Both the position numbers and the translations under genes were made by a program. A stretch of DNA of 64,000 bases from contig NC_061508.1 of NCBI RefSeq assembly GCF_022539505.1, positions 68,457,754-68,521,753 on the forward strand, read 5' to 3'. The notes under the pieces are model-generated. The model searched no databases and was not told the origin of the DNA. It was given only the letters and a program-made list of their open reading frames with translations. This DNA is from Lolium rigidum. Lineage: Eukaryota; Streptophyta; Magnoliopsida; Poales; Poaceae. Shown one piece after another: positions 34,187 through 44,350 of the stretch; position 1 is the stretch's first letter; each line of letters begins with the position of its first letter.

Positions 34187-34968
34187 TTGATTTGAGGTTT
34201 ATTTCTTCTTATGCTATGTAAAATTTATTTGGTGGCAAGACTTGATCAACCTTGTTAACAAATACTTTTTATATGCATAGAGGAGGTAAACAACATCTCT
34301 TTCTTCCTCCACTTGTTCTACTTGCTGTAGCACTTTTATTTTGTAAAGTTCTTTAGTTAATTAGAGATTTCAAAATTTTTCCTGGCCAGTAATAATAAAC
34401 TTAATACCCAGAAATGTGCATTTTTCAAAGTTTTCAAAAATTCACAAAAATTATACTGTTGGTCCTATTTTTCGACGAGGCACCTGGGAGCACCTGGGGA
34501 TGACCAGTGGGGCACCCCGGGTGGCACCCCACAGGCCGGCGCGGCCAGCAAGGGGGGCGCGCCACCCTGGTGTGTGGGTCCCCCTTTGCCCCACTTCAGC
34601 ATCTCTTCCTCCCACATTCTTCTCTCTCCCGAAAAAACTCGCACCTCGTTCCTCTCACTCGCGTTTTTGCTCAAGAACTCCAGATTTCTCGATCTCTTTG
34701 CTCAGCCCAGATTTCTGTCTGAAATTTGGCACATTTGCTCTCCGGTATGTGACTCCTCCGATTATCCAAGTAGAATTTTGTTTGGTGGAGTATATCTTGA
34801 ATATTTTGCTGCTGTAGGTAACATGTTTAGTGAGCTTGCATGCTTGTTCTAAGTGGTAGAAACTAGTTTTGATGCATGATTAGTACTCTAGCAAGTTCCT
34901 ATGGTAGTTTCCCTCAATTATATGTCACCAAATCAGATTTTATATTGTTTGTTGAAAAATTTCAGAAA
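34187..34968 (+). other. Spacer with GC-rich block and possible 5' leader intron
   Basis: AT-rich sequence, a GC-rich block (34480-34600), a pyrimidine-rich stretch (about 34605-34660), then TAGGTAACATG (34817) and a TTTCAG acceptor at 34965. This layout would allow an internal promoter and a leader intron removed just before the ATG at 34969. It is inferred from sequence only. Confidence 0.35.
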
Positions 34969-36093
34969 ATGGAAGGGAGTAGGCACCAACTCAACCAACA
35001 AGAATTGGAGGTACAACAGGTTATGAGAGTTCACCGCGAAGAAGGAGTATATCCCGCTTACTACCCGTGCGAGGATTTTATGAGAAGTGCAGGGATCTTG
35101 CAAGATGTTCAAAGTCTAATCTCTCGTGCAGGGTTGGATGATTTTGTTGATGGTGAACCATGCCAATATGCAAAACTGACTATGTCAGTAGTGCAGGATT
35201 TTAAATTCAATTGGTCACGATCTAACCCCATGGTTCAGTACAAAATTTATAATAAAACTGTCAACTTGCCATTCAATGATTTTTGTGCAGCAATTAGAGT
35301 GCCGCAACGGGGATCATGCGAGAAGATAAGAGGATCGCCGCAAGAGTTCTTGGACCTTTTCAAGATGATTTTTCATGGAAGAAGCTTCTCAGAGGATGGT
35401 GGTAAAATCAGTAGCATTCATCTCCCATCTATTCGCTACTTTGCTTATTTCATCACCAAGTGCGTTCTAGCGAGAAAGAATGGAAGTAAAATATCTATCC
35501 AGGATTTAGCCTTTCTAGCTGCTGCATTACAAGGTGATAGGACTTATAACTTGGGTGCTTTGATAGACAATAGACTTGCTACTAACCGTGATAAGGGAGG
35601 AATTTGTGGAGGTCTCATCGCCTCTCGTTTATTAGCTATGCATGGTGTAGGACCTCACCATCCTGATATTCAACTTCCCATAGAAAAACTTGACATAGTA
35701 TCCATGATTAAACATGAATTTGTTTCTGATTCGTCTAATTTGAGCAACTTGTCTTACAGAATAACATTTTACAAGAAAGCTTGGAGGATAACTAAGAAAA
35801 CTGAAAAACTAGTAGGATTGCCTGCACCTGTTCTATTTAACTTTGATTCCAGGAAGGATTGGTCAGTCACGGAAGGTGAACTGAAGGCATACATAGAGGG
35901 AGGAGGCCATCATGCAAGAGACAACACGGAGGAGGATGAGGAACACCTCGACTCGTCATCCGATGCAGCAAGTTCTTCGCATCAACAAGTTGGGCATGAG
36001 GAGCCTCCACGCTTTTCTTCTGCATCGGGACCTTATTATGACTACTCCATGTATGATCCACCGGCATGGAACCCAGACCCTCGTTGGGGTTGA
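34969..36093 (+). CDS. Athila ORF-1-type accessory protein
   Basis: A 374-codon open frame from the ATG after a TTTCAG/AAA acceptor (MEGSRHQLNQQELEVQQVMR) to 36093. It resembles the plant Athila ORF-1 family: FCAAIRVPQRGSC, SIRYFAYFITKCVLARKNGS, DLAFLAAALQGDRTYNLGA and ASRLLAMHGVGPHH are in order over residues about 100-240. The C-terminus is acidic and serine-rich. It occupies the place where pol lies in autonomous elements. The role is unknown; related ORFs are carried by many Athila elements and may assist packaging or membrane association. The frame is intact, in contrast with the broken gag upstream. An alternative start upstream at 34876 is in frame but lies before the acceptor. Confidence 0.65.
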   Translation: MEGSRHQLNQQELEVQQVMRVHREEGVYPAYYPCEDFMRSAGILQDVQSLISRAGLDDFVDGEPCQYAKLTMSVVQDFKFNWSRSNPMVQYKIYNKTVNLPFNDFCAAIRVPQRGSCEKIRGSPQEFLDLFKMIFHGRSFSEDGGKISSIHLPSIRYFAYFITKCVLARKNGSKISIQDLAFLAAALQGDRTYNLGALIDNRLATNRDKGGICGGLIASRLLAMHGVGPHHPDIQLPIEKLDIVSMIKHEFVSDSSNLSNLSYRITFYKKAWRITKKTEKLVGLPAPVLFNFDSRKDWSVTEGELKAYIEGGGHHARDNTEEDEEHLDSSSDAASSSHQQVGHEEPPRFSSASGPYYDYSMYDPPAWNPDPRWG

Positions 36094-37488
36094 TCTCCAC
36101 TTAGGCCAAAAGCCTAAGCTTGGGGGGAGGTATACCGGCATCACTCATTCTTTGCATATTATGGTTGCTGGATACTTGTACATACTTGTTTAGTTTCTTT
36201 GAGTGGTTTTCTAATGAGAGGGAGATGATATTTGGGGAAGTGCTGCCTGAAAACAGATTCTGGACTGTTACTAAAAAAAATTGTGCGCACAGCCATAACG
36301 TTATTTTGAGCTGCCAATTTTTTTGCATGTTCCCCAGGTTGTTATCTAACTTTCATTAGTTGAACACTTTTCGAACGGAGCAACGGAAGATTTTTGTAAA
36401 AATCGATTTCTGTACTGCTGTCAGGTTTTGTTAGATTTCTGCCATCCTGCTTTTCTGTGTTTCTTTTAGTTTTCATTTTCTTATTCTTACTTTGTTTCTT
36501 TCCTAAAACACAAAAAGACCAAAAATATTTCTGTTGTTTCTCTTCACCACTTGTTTATTTTAGTTTCTTGATTTTATCTTACTTTATTTGCTATTGCTAG
36601 TTTGCTATAAGAAAACCCAAAAAGATTTTGCTTTGTTTGCTTGTTTCCTTTTGTTCTTGCTTCCAAATTCGAAAACACCAAAAATATTTTCTGTTCTTCT
36701 TTGGTTTTGTAAAGTTCTTTATGAGTTCAATGGTCTTCGGTGGCTGGAGCGTGGTTTTAATTCCATATTATTCAAGCTACACAAGTGAAAAGGCAATAAT
36801 GACGATATACGATGATCTGATTGTGGTGAGAGGCTGGTATGAACTCTATTTGTTTTCATTTTTGTACATATACTCATCCATGTGAGCATGCTTGGTTGGT
36901 TCATGTGAGGTATATGTCATTTAAGAAAGTCTAGTAGTTCATGATCTCTCATGTTTAGCTCCAATTTATTAATATGAGTAGCATGTCATGGATGTTTGCT
37001 TGCATTGTTTTATTCATAAATAGGTATGATATTGTGGTATCCTCCTCTGAATAATTCGTTTGAATTAACTTGGCACATGCTCACGCATGCATATGACTGA
37101 ACAAAAGTCAATTAAGCCTCGATGATTTACATTGCTTCAGAGTTCTTGTATCACTCTTATGCCTCGGTTAATTTATTTTGCCGCAAGCATGATTATGACG
37201 ATTCATCGCTCTCTTGATTTGTCGCTCCCTAGTCTTTTGCTAGCCTTCACTTGTACTGAGCGGGAACACTGCTCGTGCTTCCAAACCTCTGAAAACCAAG
37301 TTGTTCCAAAGTGTCCACCATAAATACCTATGCATGGCATTTCAAACCATTCCAAGTAAATTCTCATGCGCTACCTTTAAACCTTCAAAATGCTTCTCAA
37401 TTTGTGTTAATGTTTCATAGCTCATGAGGAAGTATGTGGTGTTTAACTTTCAACCTTGTCATTTACTCTTGACGGACTTTCATATGGA
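36094..37488 (+). other. Fatima-like element 3' non-coding region (left part)
   Basis: No coding frame. It contains CCTAAGCTTGGGGGGAGGT (36113-36131), a purine tract resembling the polypurine tract before the 3' LTR (AAACTTGGGGGGAGT, 43850-43864). The internally deleted Gypsy element interrupts it at 37494. Confidence 0.6.
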
Positions 37489-37493
37489 CTAGT

Positions 37494-37878
37494 TGACAAG
37501 GGATTAACTTATCAATGCCTATGGATTGTAGGCTAGGGTTTAGTTAGAAGTAGAGGGCAAGTAGATCTCGAAGGTTTCAGCCGAAAAGTACTCGACGAAT
37601 ATGAAAACTAGGGTTTGCGGACAATGATTCGATGATCTCCTCGTCCCTCGACTCCCCTTATATAAGAGGTGGAGCCGAGGGTTTCGTTTTGTACAAGTTA
37701 CGGAGTCCGGGACGGTTTCTAACTCATCCCGCCGGATTACAAATAACACTTCCTATTACAACTCTATCTTTTCCTTAAATACATCTTGGGCTCTCGAGTC
37801 TTCTTATTCTTCGGCTAGTGGGCCTTCAATAAACCCCGGGTACTATATTCGGCAGGCCCATTTGGGATGCCTATGTCA
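37494..37878 (-). repeat. Element D 3' LTR
   Basis: 385 bp, followed on the plus strand by GTAGCCCCCGAG (37879-37890), the antisense of the polypurine tract CTCGGGGGCTAC. It contains a palindromic TATA box (CTTATATAAG near 37657). Confidence 0.88.
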
Positions 37879-38765
37879 GTAGCCCCCGAGATTTTGCTTG
37901 AATCATAGAGTCAGGGAAAATCTCCACTGTTTATTTTTATTCGAAAGTTCTGACCTTTTATATTTCTTCTCATAAAATTCTATATTGTACAGGGATATTG
38001 GTAGTTGGGGCTAGTTCATCTGACGGATCAGGTACTAGTTAACTGCTCTAGTGGCAATCCGCAAAAACCTACTTCAAAATCATGTCCCTGGACATGATCT
38101 CGGGATACTGGTGTAAACTTCGACGAGTGCCGCTTAAGGTCTTACCATTCCGTCGAGTCCCGGTCAAATTTATCGGGTACCTAACGCGTCCGTTAGGATT
38201 TTTCTTCGTATCTGTTGATACGGATAAAAGTAGCAGAGCGCAGTCTTTGGCGATGCCACGCCCAGCAGAATGAATCTGGGGTCTTACCTTCGCAATTTTG
38301 CGGCATTCAGAAATTGATCGCAACTTTGGCGTTCTGAGAATATATTGTCGAGTGCTTTTCCGGCTGTTGGAATGGCACATTTTATTGAGTCAAATATGAC
38401 TTATATTGCTCTCCCGATGGGAGTATATGTAGAGTTAATTATAACTCGAAATATACTCTCTTGCTGTTAATTTCATCGGGCACGCGAACAGCGTTCCCGA
38501 TGGGAGTAGCCCCCGAGGCTACAGCCAAGAACTTGTGCTTGGTTGTAGGCTCAACATTTTAGTCCACCTTGTCACTATATTGTCATTACTTCTCAATATG
38601 AATTCTTTTCTCTTTTTCTTCTTCTCTTTCTCTCTTTTTTTTTATCTCTCGGGTGCGCGAACAGCGCTCCCGATGGGAGTAGCCCCCGAGGCTACAACCA
38701 AGAACTTGTGCTTGACTGTAGGCTCAACATTTTCTATATTGTCATACTCGAAATTTTACTTTTTG
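37879..38765 (-). other. Element D 3' non-coding region with tandem units
   Basis: No coding frame. About 87 bp of CGCGAACAGCG...TCCCGATGGGAGTAGCCCCCGAGGCTACA...CTCAACATTTT occurs twice (38476-38562, 38645-38733), with a partial third copy near 38412-38440. The polypurine-like GTAGCCCCCGAG recurs at 37879, 38507, 38689 and 38771. Confidence 0.75.
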
Positions 38766-39239
38766 TTAAAGTAGCCCCCGAGCATTTTTTAGACCGAAGG
38801 GCATTGTCTTGTAGCAAAACACGCCGTAAGGTGTAATAAACGCTGTTTTGGCTTCATCATCTTCTTTTAATCTGATCTGGTTATAACCAGAGTATGCATC
38901 CAAAAAGGAAAGACGTTCACAACCTGCCGTGGAGTCGATGATTTGATCGATCCTTGGGAGGGGAAAGTGATCCTTAGGGCAATGTTTGTTGAGACACGTA
39001 AAGTCGACGCACATGCGAAGGACTGTCGTGTTTTTCTTCGGCACCATTACTGGGTTAGCTACCCATGTGGCTTCTGTAGATATCTCTCTGATAAAACCAG
39101 CTTCCTCTAGTCGATTTATTTCTGAGAGCATGGATTTGCGGTTTGGTTCCGAAAAACGCCGCAAAGGTTGTCTGATTGGTTTCGCTGTTGGATCCAAATT
39201 TAGGTGGTGCTCGGCAAGTTCCCTGGGTACTCCTGGCAT
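38766..39239 (-). pseudogene. Element D reverse transcriptase fragment
   Basis: A 158-codon frame with the Gypsy reverse-transcriptase N-terminal blocks: a basic LRRFSEPNRKSMLSEINRLE region, TWVANPVMVPKKN, LRMCVDFTCLNKHCPKD, FLDAYSGYNQI and the block MPFGLKNA. It stops four residues after MPFGLKNA, so the metal-binding YxDD motif, RNase H and integrase are absent. The frame runs into the polypurine-like string GTAGCCCCCGAG at 38771. The product cannot work as a polymerase. Confidence 0.8.
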
Positions 39240-39994
39240 GTCAGCTGGACACCATGCGAAGATTTTCCAGTTCTCACGGAGGAACTCGACGAGCGCGCTT
39301 TCCTATGCGATATCCATGTTGTTTGCAATGGATGTCGTCTTTTTGGATCCGTCGGGTGAATCCGCACCTCCTTAGAATTTTTCTCTGTGTTGAAAGTTGA
39401 TTCTTTGTTTGGCCTTCCAACGTCTGGCAGTACGTCGTAATCAGTCATGCTTTTCGACGCCAAGTATTCATCTTGCATCCCGAAGGTTTCTGATAGCCGA
39501 TGGAAATCCTTGTCGCACTTATCAGCTAAGGCGAAACTCCCTTTGACCGTGATTGGTCCCTTGGGTCCAGGCAACCTCCATAACAGGTATGTATAGTGTG
39601 GTACTGCCATAAATCTAGCATATGCTGGTCGTCCCAACAAAGCGTGGTACTGCGATGGAAAATCCACGACTTCAAACTCCAGTTTCTCGATTCTATAATT
39701 TTCTCGGGTTCCAAACTAAACGTCGAGGTTGATCTTTCCCAATGGGTAACTTGGTTTTTCTGGTGTGATGCCGTGGAACCTTGTGTCTGTTGGCTTCAGG
39801 TTTGCTAAGGATATGTTCATTTTCCTCAATGTATCTGCATACATGAGGTTTAAGCTGCTGCCACCATCTATGAATACTCGAGAAACATCAAAGCCCGCAA
39901 TGACTCGCCGGCGTAATAAGTGCTCGACTGCCCTGGTCGAGGAACTTGCTGCGGGTGGTCCGCTATGGTGAAGCCGATGTCTTGTCCTGACCAA
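39200..39994 (-). pseudogene. Element D protease region, broken
   Basis: The frame at 39716-39994 carries FIDGGSSLNLMYADTLRKM, the aspartic-protease signature (D-G-G-S in place of the usual D-T/S-G). The frame at 39200-39667 reads ...ALLGRPAYARFMAVPHYTYL, the downstream protease/linker region. Frames change between pieces, so single-base indels separate them. The protease would cut the gag-pol polyprotein. Confidence 0.55.
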
Positions 39995-40217
39995 TTAAGG
40001 TACTCAACTGTTGGTGGAGGCATTTTCTCTGCCATAAACACCTGTCGCGAGATTACTTTTTGAGCTCTATTGGACGGCCTCCCCTTCTGAATCATCGACA
40101 CTGCTCCGTTGGAGTTAGGATCAACATAGGGTGGTGGTGCAGGTGCTGCCGCTATTCCGAGCCGGTGTCGATTGTCCTCTCGTAATCGCGGGAGGTGGCG
40201 GTAGATGAACTTCGCTC

Positions 40218-41540
40218 CTAGGCTCCCGAGGGTTTCTCTCGTGCTGCTCGAGCATGAGCATTTTCTGCGTATCTGAACATTGCCTGAAAGTTTCGACAAT
40301 CTTTCTGCAGGTGCCCTGACTGTCTTTTCCCGTTGCTGTCGAGGAAAAAATGCATCTGGCACGGTCCATTCAGCATTTCTTCGGGGGACACGAAAGGTCT
40401 TGGAAACCTCGGCCCACTATTTTGTCTGTTGCGGGAGTCATCCCTATTATCGCTTCGCTGCTCATTGCTTCTCTGATAATCATCTCTGTTGTTTCCTCCT
40501 GCGCTGGCTCGGAATCCAGCCGAAATTTGCCCTGGAGCGTCGTAGTTCTGGTACTGCCGAGGAAATCGTCGCCTCGATTGATAATTTCGACCACGGTCTT
40601 CCTCTGGCGACCTGTGTCGTTTATTGTGGACAGCGTCTTCTCCGTCTGCCCATCTGTTTGCTATCTCCATCAACGCGGATACTGTTTTTGGATTGGTTCT
40701 TCCCAAGTCCTCGACAAAATCCCCACGCCTAATTCCTGCGACAAACGCATCTATTGCTCTCTCGTCAGATATATTTTCTGCCGAGTTTTTTATGATGTTC
40801 CACCTTTGGATATATTTTCTCATTGACTCATCCGGCTTTTGTCGACATGCCCTCAGCTCTTCTAACGACGCAGGTTTTTTGCACGTGGACCTGAAGTTCT
40901 TGACGAATATGTCCTCGAAACTTTCCCAGCTGTCGATGGATCTCGGCGGAAGTTTTTTGATCCAAGATCGTGCGGCTCCACTTAAGTGCACCCGAATACT
41001 TTGCATGGCTGTTGCTCTAGTTCCTCCGGTTAGCTTCGCCGTCTCGAGGTAATCAATTAGCCGGTCCTCCGGATCTTGCAGGCCGTCGAACTTTTTGAAG
41101 TGATCGGGTAACTTGAATCCTGAGGGGACTCGAGTTTTTCGGACTCTTCTCGTGAAGCACGGTAGACCGCACATGTCCTCGTCATTAAGCTCCGGGGACT
41201 GCCGATGATCCCTTCTGTTTTGCCTCGCTCTATCGACCCTTGCTTGTGCTCCCGTATCTCTTGCTCCACTTGGTCCTTCAAGAGCTGTCGCCGTTGCTGC
41301 CGCGAGTCGTGGACTATTTTGCCTTGCCGCTCCTTCGGAGGCGTTGCTACGAACGCCTGTCCCCATAGCTCCAACCCCTGCTAATGCCATGTTGTATAAT
41401 GTTTCCCTTGGATCTCCCGGGGTGGCCTGGATGCAAGGATGTAAGCTTGTGTCGCCATATACCCAGACTTCCGGTGTCTTAGGGATAATATTTCCTCTCG
41501 TATCTATCGACATAAAGGACATGTCGAGGTTTTGAACCAA
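40218..41540 (-). CDS. Element D gag core
   Basis: A 440-codon open frame with a Retrotrans_gag domain: FKLPDHFKKFDGLQDPEDRL, SIRVHLSGAARSWIKKLPP, IDSWESFEDIFVKNFRSTC and DESMRKYIQRWNIIKNSA (about residues 140-260). A basic tail (RSPEEDRGRNYQSRRRFPRQ) follows. A degenerate zinc-knuckle-like HLQKDCRNF lies near the end. Gag would bind RNA and form the particle. The N-terminal part is in a different frame (41799-42476), so the full protein is broken. Confidence 0.75.
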   Translation of the reverse strand: MVQNLDMSFMSIDTRGNIIPKTPEVWVYGDTSLHPCIQATPGDPRETLYNMALAGVGAMGTGVRSNASEGAARQNSPRLAAATATALEGPSGARDTGAQARVDRARQNRRDHRQSPELNDEDMCGLPCFTRRVRKTRVPSGFKLPDHFKKFDGLQDPEDRLIDYLETAKLTGGTRATAMQSIRVHLSGAARSWIKKLPPRSIDSWESFEDIFVKNFRSTCKKPASLEELRACRQKPDESMRKYIQRWNIIKNSAENISDERAIDAFVAGIRRGDFVEDLGRTNPKTVSALMEIANRWADGEDAVHNKRHRSPEEDRGRNYQSRRRFPRQYQNYDAPGQISAGFRASAGGNNRDDYQRSNEQRSDNRDDSRNRQNSGPRFPRPFVSPEEMLNGPCQMHFFLDSNGKRQSGHLQKDCRNFQAMFRYAENAHARAAREKPSGA

Positions 41541-41798
41541 GTGCTCTCTTTCTCGCTTCGGGTATGTGTTGTAACCTTGATCTTCCTCTCGTTCCGAGCC
41601 TCCCCGTGGCTATCACCCGAAACTCTAGATTGTCCACTTAGATCTGCCCTTCTCCTCGCTGGATGCGAAGCCGCCTCCTTTCTCCCGTTCAACTCAGTCC
41701 GTCTCGTTTTTCTATTTCTCGAGCAGTTCGTGCGAGCCTATATTGATAAGCTTGCAGTTCTTGAGCTGTAGCCGTTGTCGTCATTGGCTCCGAACCAT

Positions 41799-42476
41799 CT
41801 AAGGCTTTTGCCGCTCTATCCCAGGCTGCTCGTGGAAGTTGAACTCGACGCGTGGTGCGGGCCCGTCATATTTAGTGCCCATACCTCTCCTTAGATCTGA
41901 GGGATCGACAAAAGGATTACCCAATTCGTCGAAAGCCTCCGATGTTTCCTCTTGATTTTCGATAGCATAAATCTGATGATATTTGGTACTCAGATCTATG
42001 TTGGGTTTGGTGACATCATTGTCAAGATTGATGAAGACCTTGCCCACTTTGATGGATTTGTCGATGAAGTCGTAACTGTCGACATCGCTTGAGCCATCGC
42101 TTATACATGAGTCCGCAGGTGACTCAAACGATGTGTCACTGAAGATCTTGGCGAGTTTCTCTCTTGTTCTGATGCTTACGTAACGTGTTGCCGAAGTTTC
42201 TTCCTCCGACTCGCTTGACGATGCATAGCTCGAAAAATCAGAATCGACCGCCGACGATCCCGACGAAATCGGAATTTCGACGCGATATGATCCTTCCTTC
42301 TCGACGCGAAAGTGGAACCTTCCGAACGTCATCTCCAAGGGCTCCGCCAGATACGCATATGCATCCAAACGGGAGGGTGGGTGAGGAACAAAATCAACAA
42401 GACCAGCAGCGATCTGTTTACCTCGATCCATTGTGTTGCTTGCGGTTGACGATGTCGAAGATCTTGAACGTGCCAT
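41799..42476 (-). pseudogene. Element D gag N-terminal part
   Basis: A 225-codon frame starts 46 bases downstream of the right LTR on the minus strand (MARSRSSTSSTASNTMDRGK), directly after the primer site. It is acidic and serine-rich in the middle. It ends at 41799 and is then separated by 260 bases of other frames from the gag core. It probably belongs to the same gag reading, which has frameshifted. Confidence 0.55.
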
Positions 42477-42502
42477 CGAGATCAGATCCTTGCGCCTCTA
42501 AT

Positions 42503-42519
42503 TCCCACAGACGGCGCCA
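42503..42519 (-). other. Element D primer-binding site
   Basis: Reads TGGCGCCGTCTGTGGGA on the minus strand, two bases inside the right LTR. It fixes the antisense orientation of element D. Confidence 0.85.
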
Positions 42520-42521
42520 AT

Positions 42522-42907
42522 TGACAAGGGATTAACTTATCAATGCCTATGGATTGTAGGCTAGGGTTTAGTTAGAAGTAGAGGGCAAGTAGATCTCGAA
42601 GGTTTCAGCTGAAAAGTACTCGACGAATATGAAAACTAGGGTTTGCAGACAATGATTCGATGATCTCCTCGTCCCTCGACTCCCCCTTATATAAGAGGTG
42701 GAGCCGAGGGTTTCGTTTTGTACAAGTTACAGAGTCCGGGACGGTTTCTAACTCATCCCGCCAGATTACAAATAACACTTCCTATTACAACTCTATCTTT
42801 TCCTTAAATACATCTTGGGCTCTCGAGTCTTCTTATTCTTCGGGTAGTGGGCCTTCAATAAACCCCGGGTACTATATTCGGCAGGCCCATTTGGGATGCC
42901 TATGTCA
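42522..42907 (-). repeat. Element D 5' LTR
   Basis: 386 bp, nearly identical to 37494-37878 (for example GCCGAAAAG/GCTGAAAAG and TGCGGACA/TGCAGACA). The target duplication CTAGT follows directly. Confidence 0.88.
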
Positions 42908-42912
42908 CTAGT

Positions 42913-43864
42913 GGCACATCCGCTTATCCAATAATTTTGCAAAAGGAGCTGGCAATGGGGTTCCCTGCCCCGATTAATCAAACTTTACTAATAATTCTCT
43001 TCACATGTTTTGCTCTGATTCATCAGTAAGCAACTTAATTTTGCAAATAGACACTCCTCCATGGTACGTGATTGATGGAAGGCACCCGAGGATTCGGTTA
43101 GCCATGGCTTGTGTGAGCAAAGGTTGGGGGGAGTGTCACCCATAATAAAACTAAAATACGTGTGTAAACAAAAGAGAAGAGGGATGATCTACCTTGCTGG
43201 TAGAGATAACGTCCTTCATGGGAGCCGCTCTTGAAAGTCCGGTTGGCGAGGTAGTTGGTGTACCCATTACCATTCGTTGACAACAACAAACACCTCTCAA
43301 AACAATTTTACTCCTGTTTTAAAAATGAAAAGCTCTAGCGCATGTTAATCCCTCGCTTCCCTCTCGCGAAGGGTCAATCTTTTACTTTTACATTGAGTCT
43401 CCATCCTTTCTTTGAGTACTTTCTTGAGAGCACAACTCGTCATTCTTAGTGTAATATGCTTGTCTCAAAATATGATTGATTGTGGTATAACTTTGATGCT
43501 TTTATCTTTGACAATCACTATTTCTAGTCTTTCTATGAACTTCAGAGGTGCCTGAGCATTTATGTTTTGCTGATCAAATATGGGCAAGCGAGATACCACT
43601 CTATTATACTCTTTTATGAACATTGCAATCCTGCTTATATGCATGATTCATGATGCTTATTATTAATTGTTGGTACCTTTCCATGATTGACATAGCTATT
43701 AGATGATCTTATTTGCATGTATCTTATTATGAACTGCCTAAGTGTTAGCCATAGCATGAGAATATTTACATCATATGAACAAATGTGTTCGTGAAAGTTC
43801 TTTTATCGCTCAGTTGTTAACTGAATTGCTTGAGGACAAACAATAAGCTAAACTTGGGGGGAGT
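42913..43864 (+). other. Fatima-like element 3' non-coding region (right part)
   Basis: No coding frame. A purine tract AAGGTTGGGGGGAGTG lies near 43120 and another, AAACTTGGGGGGAGT, directly before the 3' LTR (43850-43864), which is the polypurine tract. The string ATTCCAAG..., typical of these elements, links both sides of element D. Confidence 0.6.
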
Positions 43865-44350
43865 TGATACGTCCAAAACGTATCTACTTTCCCGAACACT
43901 TTTGCTATTGTTTTGCCTCTAATTTGTGTATTTTGGATGTAACTAACACGGACTAACGCTGTTTTCAGCAGAACTATTCTGGTGTCTCGTTTTTGTGCAG
44001 AAATCCAACTTTCAGGAAAATCCTCAGAATTTATGCAGAAGGTCCTATTTTCCCAGAATATTGGCGGAGCCAGAAGGGCGAGCCAGGTGGGGGCACGAGG
44101 GCCCCACACACTTGGCCGGCGCGGCCCAGGAGGGGCCCGCGCGGCCCTAGTGTGTGGCGGCCTCGGTCGGCCCCCGATGCCCTCCTTCGGACTACTTATT
44201 GCCTTCGACCTAAAAACGCACGGGGAGAAGTCGAAGTCGCCAGAAACCCTCCAGAACGCCGCCACATCGCGAAACTCCGTCTCGGGAGCCAGAAGTCTCC
44301 GTTCTGGCACTCCGCCGGGACGGGGAATTGGAGGAGATCATCGCCACCAT

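Larger units (their letters stand above)
37494..42907 (-). mobile_element. Antisense Gypsy element D, internally deleted (Tat/Retand-like, tentative)
   Basis: Short LTRs at 37494-37878 (385 bp) and 42522-42907 (386 bp) read TGACA...TTGTCA on the minus strand, flanked by the duplication CTAGT (37489-37493, 42908-42912). A primer site TGGCGCCGTCTGTGGGA lies next to the right LTR (42503-42519), so the element runs right to left. It encodes a gag, a protease and the first part of reverse transcriptase; the rest of pol is deleted. The two LTRs differ at about 5 substitutions in 385 by eye, so it is younger than its Fatima-like host. It is not autonomous. Confidence 0.9.
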
